In this document: piece after piece, positions 17,222 through 25,907 of the stretch
Position numbering within the stretch: position 1 is the first letter of the stretch
Layout: every line of letters starts with the position of its first letter
From: Paracoccaceae bacterium
GTDB taxonomy: Bacteria > Pseudomonadota > Alphaproteobacteria > Rhodobacterales > Rhodobacteraceae
DNA length: 59,293 nt
Direction of reading: 5' to 3'
NCBI GenBank assembly: GCA_020425085.1
Contig: JAGQRW010000003.1
Span: 1 to 59,293 of the forward strand
The notes under the pieces: generated by a model
Databases searched by the model: none
What the model was told of the DNA's origin: nothing
The model's input: the letters and a program-made list of their open reading frames with translations, nothing else
Made by a program: the position numbers and the translations under genes

Positions 17222-18811
17222 ATGGCGCCGCTTGATGACGACAGCAAAAAGAACGATGTCCGCGGCCCCGAAGGGCATCCTCTGGAAATTCCGCGTCTGG
17301 CTTGCGGGGCCATGGCCGACCTCAAAAGCTATCCGGCCCATCCGGCCCATCAGGAGGCGTTGGGTTTCCCCGGTGAGTTGATTGATAACTGGAAGGAAGT
17401 GGCGATTGCCAAGATCGGTGATCTGGCGTCAAAAAACCGCGCCTTTCAGGTTTACCTTGATGCTTGCGTGAAATGCGGAGCCTGTACCGACAAGTGCCAT
17501 TATTTCCTTGGCACTGGTGATCCCAAAAACATGCCGGTGGCGCGCCAGGATCTGCTGCGCAGCGTTTATCGGCGCTACTATACCTTTGCAGGCAAGAACT
17601 TCCCCTGGCTGGTTGGTGCGCGCGATCTGACGCGTGAAGTTCTGGATGAATGGTACAATTACTATCATCAGTGCAGCCAATGTCGCCGTTGTTCGGTATT
17701 TTGTCCCTATGGCATTGACACCGCCGAAATCTCCATGGCGGCGCGTGAGATCCTTGATACCGTCGGCGTGGGGCAGAAATATTGCAATGAGATCATCGCC
17801 AAGGTGAAGGATATCGGCAACAACCTTGGCCTGAACCCCAAGGCGCTGCGGGCGACGCTGGAAGATCTCGAAGAAGATTTGGAGGATGAGACCGGCATAT
17901 CGGTGCGTCTGCCGCTGGATGAAAAGGGCGCAGATATTCTGTTGATCACCCCCTCGGCGGATTTCTTTGCCGAGCCGCATATCGACGGGCTGCTCGGCTA
18001 CGCCAAGGTGTTTCACGCCGCCGGCGTCAGTTGGACGCTAAGTTCCTATGCCTCCGAGGCGGCGAATTTCGGCATGTTTATCGGTTCTTACGAAAACATG
18101 CGCGAAATCGCACTGCGCATCCGCAAGGCGGCGATTGAACTTGGCGTCAAGCGCATCGTTTTCGGTGAATGCGGCCATGCCTGGCGGGTTGCCTACAGTT
18201 TTCTGAACACGCTGGCCGGGCCGTTCGATTTTCTGGATCAGAACTATCCGATACCGCAGCACATCCTGGAATTCACTTATAATGAAATTCAGAAAGGCAC
18301 GCTGAAATTCGACAAATCGAGGAACGACGAATTCCGCATGACCTATCACGACAGTTGCAACGTGGCGCGGGGTTCGCGCATGGGCGACATGCCGGGCGGG
18401 CAGTTTGAAATTCCGCGTGCTGTCCTCAGGGCGGTTTGCAACAATTACTTCGACATGGACCGCGATACCATCATGGAAAGCACGGTCTGTTGCGGCGGCG
18501 GCGGCGGGTTGCTGACGGATGAGCTGATGGACCTGCGCACCAAGGGTGCCAGCCCGCGCATGAAGGCGCTGCAACAGGTGACCAAGGATCACGGCGTCAC
18601 CCACATGGCCGCGATCTGTGCGATCTGCAAAACCCAATTTTCCAAGGTCATGCCGAAATTTGGCTATGAGATGGATTCGATCCTGTCGGTGCATCAACTG
18701 GTATCGAACGCAATCATTCTGGATGGACAGGAGTCCAACCCGGATGGACAGGCGTCGATCAAAGACCAACAAGAAGCTGACGACAACAGCGCAACAGCGG
18801 CGGAGGAATAA
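17222..18811 (+). CDS. dsrK: DsrK, HdrD-like Fe-S subunit of DsrMKJOP
   Basis: 529 aa. It has two 4Fe-4S motifs: CVKCGACTDKCHYF (about residues 82-95) and CSQCRRCSVFCPYG (about 153-166). Two CCG-type domains follow: FGECGHAW and DSCNVARG, then CCGGGGG and CAICKTQF. This is the heterodisulfide-reductase D-like catalytic subunit thought to act on DsrC trisulfide or disulfide at the inner face of the membrane. The C-terminal ~25 residues are acidic and low-complexity. 3 nt separate it from dsrL. Confidence 0.95.
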   Translation: MAPLDDDSKKNDVRGPEGHPLEIPRLACGAMADLKSYPAHPAHQEALGFPGELIDNWKEVAIAKIGDLASKNRAFQVYLDACVKCGACTDKCHYFLGTGDPKNMPVARQDLLRSVYRRYYTFAGKNFPWLVGARDLTREVLDEWYNYYHQCSQCRRCSVFCPYGIDTAEISMAAREILDTVGVGQKYCNEIIAKVKDIGNNLGLNPKALRATLEDLEEDLEDETGISVRLPLDEKGADILLITPSADFFAEPHIDGLLGYAKVFHAAGVSWTLSSYASEAANFGMFIGSYENMREIALRIRKAAIELGVKRIVFGECGHAWRVAYSFLNTLAGPFDFLDQNYPIPQHILEFTYNEIQKGTLKFDKSRNDEFRMTYHDSCNVARGSRMGDMPGGQFEIPRAVLRAVCNNYFDMDRDTIMESTVCCGGGGGLLTDELMDLRTKGASPRMKALQQVTKDHGVTHMAAICAICKTQFSKVMPKFGYEMDSILSVHQLVSNAIILDGQESNPDGQASIKDQQEADDNSATAAEE

Positions 18812-18814
18812 GCC

Positions 18815-20752
18815 ATGAACACCCAAGCCCCGACTTTCAGGCGCTTTACCGAAGGCGAAACCGCCGACGATTGGGATCTGGAAGACAAGATCTTCACCCA
18901 GGACAAATCCTACAAATGCCCGACCTATATCCACAAGACCCCACCCTGTCAGGCTGCGTGTCCCTCGGGCCACGAAATCCGCGGCTGGCTGTCGATTGCC
19001 CGCGGCATGGACAAGCCACCGGTCGAGGGCATGGCGTGGCAGGAATACGCCTTTCAGCGGATGGCCGAGGCCAACCCGTTTCCCGCCACCATGGGCCGGG
19101 TCTGTCCCGCCCCGTGTGAGGCTGGCTGCAACCGCAATGAGGTCGATGAATATGTCGGCATCAACGGGGTGGAACAATATGTCGGTGACTGGGCCAACCA
19201 GAACGATATCGGCATGGTCGCCCCGGGCGCCGACACCGGCCGCAAGATCGCAGTGATCGGCGGCGGCCCCGCCGGCCTCTCGGCGGCATATTTCCTGCGC
19301 CGTCAGGGCCATGCCGTCAGCCTGTTCGAGGCGCATGAAGAACTGGGTGGCATGATGCGTTATGGCATCCCCGGCTATCGTACCCCGCGTGAGATGCTGG
19401 ACAAGGAAATCAGGCGAATCCTTGATATGGGGGTGGATGTTCATACCAATACCCGCGTCGGCAGCGACATTTCGATCGAAAAACTGGAATCCGCATTTGA
19501 TGCGATATTCTGGGCGCTCGGGGCGCAAGTTGGCAGGCCGCTGCCGATTCCCGGCTGGGAGGATACCGAAAACTGCATCAACGGCATCGAGTTTCTGGAT
19601 GCGTTCAATAGCGGTTACGTACTTGGCACGGCGCAAAAGGTGGTGGTGGTCGGCGGTGGTGATACCTCGATCGACGTGGCTTCCGTAGCGCGGCGGCTTG
19701 GGCATATCACCCATATGGCCGACTGCGAACATGCCGGCGGCTCGGTGATCGACTTCACCTCGCAGGATGTTGCGGGCAGTCTGGTGCGCGAGGGCATGCA
19801 GGCCACGCTGACCTCGCTGTTCCCGGTGGAACAGATGACCGCCGCCGAACACGAACGTGAAGATGCCAAGCGCGAAGGGGTTGATATCCGGGGCGGTGTG
19901 ATGCCGCTTGAAGTAATCAAGAACGACAAGGGCCGCGCGATTGCCCTCAGGATGTGCGAATGCGACATGAACGGCATGACCCCGGTGCCGCGCGAGGGCA
20001 CCGAGTTTGAAATCGAATGCGACATCATTATTTCCGCCATCGGACAGTCGGGCGATCTTGGCGGGGTCGAGGATCTGGATAACGGCCGGGGCTTTATCGA
20101 CGTTGATGGTGGTTTCCAGGTCAAAGGGCGCAGCAAGCATTTCGCCGGTGGCGACATCGTTCGCCCGCACCTTCTGACCACGGCTATCGGTCAGGGCCGC
20201 ATTGCTGCCGCCACCATTACCGATTTTCTGGATGATGGCGAAATTGAAAAACGTCCGAAAATCGACGTGCATCACTTCAAACTGATGCGCGAGTTGCAAC
20301 AGCGCGGCAAGGAACCCACGGCCTATGGCGGTAAACAAATCCGTGGCACCTTTGCCGCTGATTTTGCCGTCCATAATTATGAGGATCGCGGTGCGACCCA
20401 GATCATTTCGCACGAAGAACTCTATAAGGGGCATTTTAAATATGTGCCGCGTGAGCGGCGCGGCCAGGTAAACATTGAAGGCGACAAGGTTCTTGGTAAT
20501 TTCGAAGAACGCATTATCGCCTATTCCGAAGAGCAGGCGAAAAAGGAGGGTGAACGCTGCATGTCCTGCGGCATGTGTTTTGAATGCGACGCCTGCGTGA
20601 TCTACTGCCCGCAGGATGCGGTGTTCCGGGTCAAGAAATCCGACCGTACCGTCGGGCGCTATGTCGATACCGACTATACCCGCTGTATTGGCTGCCATAT
20701 CTGCGCCGATGTTTGCCCGACAGGCTATATCAAGATGGGGTTGGGCGAATAG
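18815..20752 (+). CDS. dsrL: DsrL NAD(P)H:DsrAB oxidoreductase
   Basis: 645 aa. N-terminal cysteine cluster: KTPPCQAACPSGH and VCPAPCEAGC. A GltD-like FAD domain follows with IAVIGGGPAGLSAAYFL, then an NAD(P) Rossmann motif VVVVGGGDTSIDVASVARRLG. The C-terminus has two 4Fe-4S motifs (CMSCGMCFECDACVIYC and CIGCHICADVCPTG). DsrL co-purifies with DsrAB and is needed for sulfur oxidation in Allochromatium; it is the electron acceptor for oxidative DsrAB. Its presence argues for the oxidative direction, although DsrL is not an absolute marker. It is directly followed by dsrJ with no gap. Confidence 0.94.
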   Translation: MNTQAPTFRRFTEGETADDWDLEDKIFTQDKSYKCPTYIHKTPPCQAACPSGHEIRGWLSIARGMDKPPVEGMAWQEYAFQRMAEANPFPATMGRVCPAPCEAGCNRNEVDEYVGINGVEQYVGDWANQNDIGMVAPGADTGRKIAVIGGGPAGLSAAYFLRRQGHAVSLFEAHEELGGMMRYGIPGYRTPREMLDKEIRRILDMGVDVHTNTRVGSDISIEKLESAFDAIFWALGAQVGRPLPIPGWEDTENCINGIEFLDAFNSGYVLGTAQKVVVVGGGDTSIDVASVARRLGHITHMADCEHAGGSVIDFTSQDVAGSLVREGMQATLTSLFPVEQMTAAEHEREDAKREGVDIRGGVMPLEVIKNDKGRAIALRMCECDMNGMTPVPREGTEFEIECDIIISAIGQSGDLGGVEDLDNGRGFIDVDGGFQVKGRSKHFAGGDIVRPHLLTTAIGQGRIAAATITDFLDDGEIEKRPKIDVHHFKLMRELQQRGKEPTAYGGKQIRGTFAADFAVHNYEDRGATQIISHEELYKGHFKYVPRERRGQVNIEGDKVLGNFEERIIAYSEEQAKKEGERCMSCGMCFECDACVIYCPQDAVFRVKKSDRTVGRYVDTDYTRCIGCHICADVCPTGYIKMGLGE

Positions 20753-21181
20753 ATGAAACGCCTGCTGGTCATGCTGTTCCTAATGCTGGCGACGCTGCCA
20801 GCCGCGGCAGGCGGACTTGCGCCGGTGATCCCCAAGGCAAGCGGCAAGCCGCACCCCGAAGGCAATCTGTTCATGCGCATCAATCACATGAAACTGATGA
20901 AACACGATCGCGACCAGACCGTGCGCGAGGGGGATCGCGAGATTGGCCACAGCCTCAAGGCATGTATCGAATGTCACGCGGTAAACGGCGCGGATGGTCA
21001 GCCGGTTGATATCAGCAGCGACAAACATTTCTGCCGTACCTGCCACGATTTCGCGGCGGTGAAGGTGGATTGCTTTCAATGCCACAATTCCCGCCCCGAG
21101 GCTAAATCCCAGGTGCTGATCCTGCCAAGGCCGGGCGATACGAACGACCTTGCCGCGTATCTTGAAGGGGCGGCTCGATGA
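20753..21181 (+). CDS. dsrJ: DsrJ triheme periplasmic cytochrome c
   Basis: 142 aa. A signal peptide (1-19) may remain as an anchor. Three haem motifs: CIECH (71-75), CRTCH (94-98) and CFQCH (107-111). The motif MRINHMKLMK before them is typical of DsrJ. In Allochromatium one haem has an unusual His/Cys axial pair with a Cys upstream of the RxNHM motif. This protein has no cysteine apart from the six haem-binding ones, so that ligation cannot occur. ATG follows directly on the dsrL stop and the end overlaps dsrO by 4 nt. Confidence 0.93.
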   Translation: MKRLLVMLFLMLATLPAAAGGLAPVIPKASGKPHPEGNLFMRINHMKLMKHDRDQTVREGDREIGHSLKACIECHAVNGADGQPVDISSDKHFCRTCHDFAAVKVDCFQCHNSRPEAKSQVLILPRPGDTNDLAAYLEGAAR

Positions 21182-21933
21182 AACCACCGGCACTCAGCTT
21201 TCACAAGAAACCGTCCGAGATGTCGCGCCGCGATTTCCTGAAATCCGGCGGCGCGGTGGCGACCATTACCCTAGCGCAGGGCGTCACCCTGATGGCCTTT
21301 GGCGGGCAGGCCGGGGCGATGGCGGATCCGGGTAAACGCTGGGGTTTGCTGATTGATGTTGGCAAATGTACCAGCGACTGCACCGCCTGTGTCACCGCCT
21401 GTTCAACGGAAAACGGCTGGCAGGATACCGGCCATCCCGAAACCGATGCACAATGGATTCGCAAGGTTGATCTGGTGGATGACGCCACCGGGCATGAACT
21501 GTCGCTGCCGATGATGTGCCAGCATTGCGATGATGCGCCCTGTATTGACGTCTGCCCGACGACTGCCTCGTTCAAACGTGCCGATGGCATCGTTCTGGTG
21601 GACAAGCATATCTGCATCGGCTGTCGCTATTGCATGATGGCCTGCCCGTACAAGGCGCGTTCATTCGTGCATGAACCGGTTCGCGGGCAGAAAACCTATG
21701 CGCCACGCGGGCAGGGCACGGTAGAAAGCTGCACGCTATGTGTGCACCGCGTTGATCGCGGCGATAGCCCCGCCTGTGTCGAGGCTTGTGGTAAAACCGG
21801 CAATGGCGCCATGATGTTTGGTGATCTGATGGATCCCGAAAGCCAGATTTCGCAGGCGCTGTTGAACTACCCTTCGCTGGCGCTGCGCGATGATCTTGGG
21901 CTGCGGCCCGGCGTTCGCTATCAAAATCTTTAG
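21178..21933 (+). CDS. dsrO: DsrO periplasmic ferredoxin-like subunit
   Basis: 251 aa, start ATG overlapping the dsrJ stop (ATGA). The Tat signal MSRRDFLKSGG (residues 15-25) and a following hydrophobic segment indicate folded export to the periplasm. Several cysteine clusters (CTSDCTACVTAC, CQHCDDAPCIDVCP, CIGCRYCMMACP, CTLCVHRVDRG...CVEACG) can bind four 4Fe-4S clusters. It links DsrJ and membrane DsrP. Confidence 0.94.
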   Translation: MKPPALSFHKKPSEMSRRDFLKSGGAVATITLAQGVTLMAFGGQAGAMADPGKRWGLLIDVGKCTSDCTACVTACSTENGWQDTGHPETDAQWIRKVDLVDDATGHELSLPMMCQHCDDAPCIDVCPTTASFKRADGIVLVDKHICIGCRYCMMACPYKARSFVHEPVRGQKTYAPRGQGTVESCTLCVHRVDRGDSPACVEACGKTGNGAMMFGDLMDPESQISQALLNYPSLALRDDLGLRPGVRYQNL

Positions 21934-21945
21934 GGAAGGGGCGGC

Positions 21946-23145
21946 ATGGAACGGACAATCTACCGCGAGATCAAGGTGAACCGGCCCTTGATCCAGCTTG
22001 CCGCGCTGTTGGTGGCGTTCCTGTTGGCCGCCGCCTCATCTTGGTTCTATATTGAACATCACGGCCATATCGTCACCGGCATGAACAACCAGATCGTTTG
22101 GGGCCTGCCGCATGTATTCGCAATTTTTCTGATTGTTGCGGCTTCGGGCGCGCTGAATGTCGCCTCGATCGCTACGGTATTTGGCAAGGTGCCCTATAAG
22201 CCTCTGGCGCGTTTGTCGGGGTTGTTGGCGGTTTCATTGCTGGCGGGCGGGTTGGCTGTGCTGGTTCTTGATCTGGGTCGTCCGGATCGGTTGATCGTGG
22301 CCATGACCACCTATAACTTCAGCTCGATCTTTGCCTGGAACATATTGCTTTATAATGGATTTTTTGTGGTTGTTGCCGCATATCTGTTTGTGCAGATGGC
22401 ACGCGGCATGCCCTATCAGGCGGTACAGATGGTGGGTTTTGTTGCATTCATCTGGCGGCTGATACTGACCACTGGCACCGGCTCGATCTTTGGTTGGCTG
22501 GTGGCGCGATCGGCCTATGACGCGGCAATACTGGCGCCTTTGTTCATCGCCATGTCGTTTGCGATTGGGCTGGCGGTGTTCATTCTGGTGTTGACGCTTG
22601 CCTGTCGTCTGACAGATCGTGCGCTTGGCGCGAAATTGCTGGCGCGGATGGGCCGCCTTCTGGGGATATTTGCGGCTGTGGTGCTTTATTTCGCCGCTGT
22701 GCAGCATCTGACCAACCTTTATGTTGCAGAACATGCCGGGGTTGAGCGGTTCATTCTTTGGAACGGCGGGATTTATACCTGGCTGTTCTGGTTCGGTCAG
22801 GTCCTGATCGGCGGGTTGGTTCCGATTGCCCTGGTGTTTCATCCAACCGGTGGTGCGAAACCTGCATCCACCATCACCGCCTCGGCGCTGGTGATTTTGG
22901 GCGGATTTGCACAACTTTATGTCATCATTCTCGGCGGGCAGGCCTATCCTTTGGAAATTTTTCCGGGGTTCACCGCCAGTTTCAGTTTCAGTGATGGCCA
23001 GATCAACATTTATATCCCAACCTGGCTGGAATTTTTTCTGGGTTTTGGCGGTATTGCACTGGCGCTGGCGCTGTCCGGATTTGGCATGAAAATTCTGCGC
23101 ATCCTGCCAACCAGCCTGTCCGACGCCAATGTCGGTCAGGACTGA
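21946..23145 (+). CDS. dsrP: DsrP, NrfD-like integral membrane subunit
   Basis: 399 aa. About ten hydrophobic helices are visible, starting with LIQLAALLVAFLLAAASSW and ending near FFLGFGGIALALALSGFGM, the NrfD/PsrC fold. It has no obvious cofactor motif. It exchanges electrons between DsrO/J and quinones in the membrane. GGGAAGGGGCGG precedes ATG 21946. The gap to dsrN is 24 nt. Confidence 0.94.
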   Translation: MERTIYREIKVNRPLIQLAALLVAFLLAAASSWFYIEHHGHIVTGMNNQIVWGLPHVFAIFLIVAASGALNVASIATVFGKVPYKPLARLSGLLAVSLLAGGLAVLVLDLGRPDRLIVAMTTYNFSSIFAWNILLYNGFFVVVAAYLFVQMARGMPYQAVQMVGFVAFIWRLILTTGTGSIFGWLVARSAYDAAILAPLFIAMSFAIGLAVFILVLTLACRLTDRALGAKLLARMGRLLGIFAAVVLYFAAVQHLTNLYVAEHAGVERFILWNGGIYTWLFWFGQVLIGGLVPIALVFHPTGGAKPASTITASALVILGGFAQLYVIILGGQAYPLEIFPGFTASFSFSDGQINIYIPTWLEFFLGFGGIALALALSGFGMKILRILPTSLSDANVGQD

Positions 23146-23169
23146 ACAAGCGCCTGAAAGGCCGATTTG

Positions 23170-24516
23170 ATGGCAGGCTTCATGATCGCGGCGGCGCATA
23201 AATCATCGGGCAAAACCATGGTTTCAACCGGGCTTGCCCATGCACTGGCGGATCATGGCGTGCAGACCTTCAAGAAAGGCCCCGATTACATTGATCCGAT
23301 GTGGCTGGGTTTGGCCAGCGGACGCGCCTGTTACAACCTTGATTACAACGTCATGGACGCCGATGAAATTCGCGCGTTCTATCAGGCGCGCGCCGGTTCA
23401 TTGTCGCTGGTCGAGGCGAACAAGGGCTTGTTTGACGGTGTCGCCTTTGATGGTTCGGATGCCAGTGCCGCATTGGCGAAACTGTTGCAAATTCCGGTGG
23501 TGCTGGTGGTGGATTGCAGCGGAATTACCCGTGGTATTGCGCCTTTGCTGATCGGCTATCAGGCGTTTGACAAGGATCTGAATATCGCCGGTGTGATATT
23601 GAACAAAACCGCAACACCACGTCATGAGGGCAAGTTGATGGCTGCGGTGGAAACCTATACCGATTTACCGGTTCTGGGCGCAATTTCCAGGCGGGCCGAC
23701 CTGACCCTGGGGGAAAGGCATCTGGGCCTGATCACTCCATCGGAAACCGAGCAGGCTGCGGCAAAGGTAGCCACCATCGGGCGTGTTGTCGCCGAGGCGG
23801 TGGATTTGGACGCAATCCGTGAACTGGCGAAAGGTGCCGCTGATATTCCCGCCCGGGCGCCAACAACCGTCAGCAGCCACCCGCCAAACATACGCGTTGC
23901 CATCGCGCGGGATCGAGCGTTCGGCTTTTACTATCCCGACGACATCGAAGCCTTTGCAATGGCCGGTGCCGAACTGGTGCCGTTTGATACGCTCAGCGAT
24001 CCGGCCCTGCCCGAATCTGACGCGTTGTTCATCGGTGGCGGTTTTCCCGAAACCCAGGCGGCAGGGCTTGCCGCCAATCAATCCTTGCGGGCCGATATCA
24101 AACAGAAGATTGAAAACGGCCTGCCGACCTATGCCGAATGCGGTGGCCTGATGTATCTGTCCAATAGCCTAAATTGGCAGGGGCAAACTTATCCGATGGT
24201 TGGTGTGGTTGCGGGTGATGTGGTGATGCATGAACGTCCGCAGGGGCGCGGATACACCCGATTTGCCAAGACCACCGCGCATCCCTGGCCTGGGGTGGGT
24301 AATGACGTGCGGGCGCATGAATTTCACTATGCGTCGATTGAAAACCTACCTGAAACAACAGAATTTGCCCGCAGGGTTCTGCGCGGAACCGGCATTGACG
24401 GGTCAAGCGATGGTATTGTCATCCACAACCTGCTGGCTGGTTTTTGCCATTTGCGGGCGACTGCCAGCAACCCATGGGTCGAGAATTTCGTGAATTTCGT
24501 GCGACAGAAAAGATAA
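23170..24516 (+). CDS. dsrN: DsrN, siroheme amidase (CobB/CbiA-like)
   Basis: 448 aa from ATG 23170. N-terminal P-loop region AAAHKSSGKTMVSTGLAHAL and FKKGPDYIDPMWLGLA; C-terminal class-I glutamine amidotransferase with YAECGGLMYL and VVAGDVVMHERPQGRGYT. The family normally amidates cobyrinic acid; DsrN amidates siroheme to the form used by DsrAB. Its position as last gene of the dsr operon fits this. A stem-loop after it lies just past the stop. Confidence 0.93.
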   Translation: MAGFMIAAAHKSSGKTMVSTGLAHALADHGVQTFKKGPDYIDPMWLGLASGRACYNLDYNVMDADEIRAFYQARAGSLSLVEANKGLFDGVAFDGSDASAALAKLLQIPVVLVVDCSGITRGIAPLLIGYQAFDKDLNIAGVILNKTATPRHEGKLMAAVETYTDLPVLGAISRRADLTLGERHLGLITPSETEQAAAKVATIGRVVAEAVDLDAIRELAKGAADIPARAPTTVSSHPPNIRVAIARDRAFGFYYPDDIEAFAMAGAELVPFDTLSDPALPESDALFIGGGFPETQAAGLAANQSLRADIKQKIENGLPTYAECGGLMYLSNSLNWQGQTYPMVGVVAGDVVMHERPQGRGYTRFAKTTAHPWPGVGNDVRAHEFHYASIENLPETTEFARRVLRGTGIDGSSDGIVIHNLLAGFCHLRATASNPWVENFVNFVRQKR

Positions 24517-24520
24517 ACCA

Positions 24521-24545
24521 AAAACCCCGCCAAAAAGGCGAGGTT
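24521..24545 (-). terminator. Terminator between convergent dsrN and tusA
   Basis: AACCCCGCC and GGCGAGGTT form a 9-bp stem with one mismatch around AAAAA. On the minus strand it is followed by TTTTT, so it ends the dsrE2-tusA transcript. It may also slow read-through from dsrN. Confidence 0.7.
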
Positions 24546-24565
24546 ATGGGTCTTTCAGCCACAGA

Positions 24566-24790
24566 TCAGGCGCGGCGGATTTCGAATTTGTATATTCCGC
24601 CGTCGGTCGAGGAACTGACCAGAACGTTGCCGGTCTGGTTGCAGAACGCGGCAAAATCCGCAACCGATCCGGGGTCGGTGGCGCTGATATGCAGGATCTC
24701 GCCCTCGGGCACCTCTTTCAGGGCCTTTTTTGCCTTGAGGATCGGCAGTGGGCAATTCAGCCCTTCGGCGTTCAGTTGATGTTGGGCCAT
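24566..24790 (-). CDS. tusA: TusA sulfur carrier protein
   Basis: 74 aa from ATG 24790. It has the conserved CPxP motif with active Cys13 in LNCPLPILKAKKAL and the TusA end FAAFCNQTG...KFEIRRA. TusA receives sulfane sulfur from a rhodanese/DsrE2 relay and gives it to DsrEFH. It is second gene of the dsrE2-tusA pair. No rhodanese gene is next to it, unlike many rhd-tusA-dsrE2 loci. Confidence 0.93.
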   Translation of the reverse strand: MAQHQLNAEGLNCPLPILKAKKALKEVPEGEILHISATDPGSVADFAAFCNQTGNVLVSSSTDGGIYKFEIRRA

Positions 24791-24827
24791 ATTTTTCCTC
24801 CGTCAAAAGGTTCGGCTTTTGTGCCGT

Positions 24828-25340
24828 TCAGATATAAAGGTTGATGTCGGATTTTACCGCGGTTTCCATATAGGTAGCGGCACCGCCGATCTCGATGCCG
24901 TCGATCATGTCTTCCTTGTTGAATTCAAACAGATCCATGGTCATCTGACAGCCGATCATCCGGATTTCCAGATCCACGGCCGCTTCGCGCAATTCCTCGA
25001 TCGAAGCGACGCCCTTTTTCTTGATCAGATTTTTCATCATGGTCGTGGTCAGCCGGTCCACGCCGGGGATGGCCGAAACCAAGTTCGGCATGGCCATATG
25101 CATGCCCATAATCGGCATCTGCATCGCCGGGTTGCCAAGGGTCGAGATTTTCAGATCAAGTTTCCTGTTCAGCAAAGGCAGGCCGTAAAAGGTAAAGAAC
25201 ATTGTCACGTTGATATCCATGGCCGCCGCAGTGGTCGCCAGAATGAATGGCGGATATGCCCAGTCCAGTGTGCCTTTGGTGACGATGATCGACATGCTTT
25301 TGGCGTTGTCGAGTTCTCCAGGTTTTGCAGTATCCAGCAT
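24828..25340 (-). CDS. dsrE2: DsrE2 family sulfurtransferase (peroxiredoxin-like)
   Basis: 170 aa from ATG 25340, with GGGAGAA upstream; an in-frame ATG at 25382 is less likely. It has DsrE2 features: SMSIIVTKGTLDWAYPPFILA, a Met-rich loop (MQMPIMGMHMAMPN) and the single cysteine C131 in RMIGCQMTMDLFEF. It is thought to pass sulfur to TusA. Only one cysteine is present, where some DsrE2A proteins have two. It is divergent from the ArsR-type regulator. Confidence 0.9.
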   Translation of the reverse strand: MLDTAKPGELDNAKSMSIIVTKGTLDWAYPPFILATTAAAMDINVTMFFTFYGLPLLNRKLDLKISTLGNPAMQMPIMGMHMAMPNLVSAIPGVDRLTTTMMKNLIKKKGVASIEELREAAVDLEIRMIGCQMTMDLFEFNKEDMIDGIEIGGAATYMETAVKSDINLYI

Positions 25341-25380
25341 GACTTTCTCCCTTTTGTCTGCTGTTGCATTTGTCTGTAAC

Positions 25381-25393
25381 AATATAGCATATT
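25381..25393. promoter_or_regulatory. Candidate ArsR-family operator before dsrE2
   Basis: AATAT-AGC-ATATT is a 5-bp-arm palindrome 40 nt before the dsrE2 start, in the shared region with the regulator gene at 25570. Its arms resemble TATAT-CCTA-ATATA before dsrA (12310-12323). ArsR-type persulfide sensors often bind such AT-rich palindromes. Binding is inferred. Confidence 0.45.
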
Positions 25394-25569
25394 AGAAGAA
25401 ATGAATACGAAACATTGTCGCGCCGGTCAAGAAAACGGCGGTTTTTATGCGGTATGGTGATACGCAGCATGTGAAAAGCAGGATTTTTCTGGCCTATGCA
25501 GGGAAAATCGAAAATAACGGGAATGAAAGCCCCGGAAAATGGCCCCCGGTGGCGAACAAGGTGTGCTGA

Positions 25570-25872
25570 ATGAATATTGCCGAACTACAGGACAACGCAA
25601 CCAAGGCCAGCGATCTTCTGAAGGTCATGGCGAACGAGTCGCGCCTGATGATCATGTGCAACCTTCTTGATGGTGAGAAATCGGTGCAGGAACTCCAAAC
25701 CCATGTCGGTTTAAGCCAGTCCGCCCTTTCACAACAACTGGCGATACTGCGCGGGCGTGATCTGGTCAGCACCCGGCGAGAGGCGCAGTCGGTGTTCTAT
25801 TCCCTTGCCAGCCCCGAAGCGGAAACCCTGATCGCCACGCTATACGATCTCTATTGCGCAACAGACACCTGA
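25570..25872 (+). CDS. ArsR-family regulator, SqrR/BigR-type persulfide sensor
   Basis: 100 aa. A winged helix with KSVQELQTHVGLSQSALSQQLAILRGRDLV (helix-turn-helix) and the wing RREAQSVFYSLAS. Cysteines C30 (IMCNLLDG) and C96 (DLYCATDT) are 66 residues apart, the same spacing as the C41/C107 pair that forms a tetrasulfide in Rhodobacter SqrR. Such proteins repress sulfur-oxidation genes and let go when persulfide is present. It lies upstream of, and divergent from, dsrE2-tusA, so control of the dsr genes is likely. Confidence 0.85.
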   Translation: MNIAELQDNATKASDLLKVMANESRLMIMCNLLDGEKSVQELQTHVGLSQSALSQQLAILRGRDLVSTRREAQSVFYSLASPEAETLIATLYDLYCATDT

Positions 25873-25907
25873 TTGCACATTGGCGTGAATGCCAAGGAAC
25901 TTTCGGC

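Noticed and set aside
18038-20698. 886-aa open frame on the minus strand across dsrK and dsrL.
   Set aside because: It lies opposite two well-supported genes in high-GC DNA. Its translation is rich in His/Arg/Gly and has no domain, so it is an antisense artefact of codon bias.
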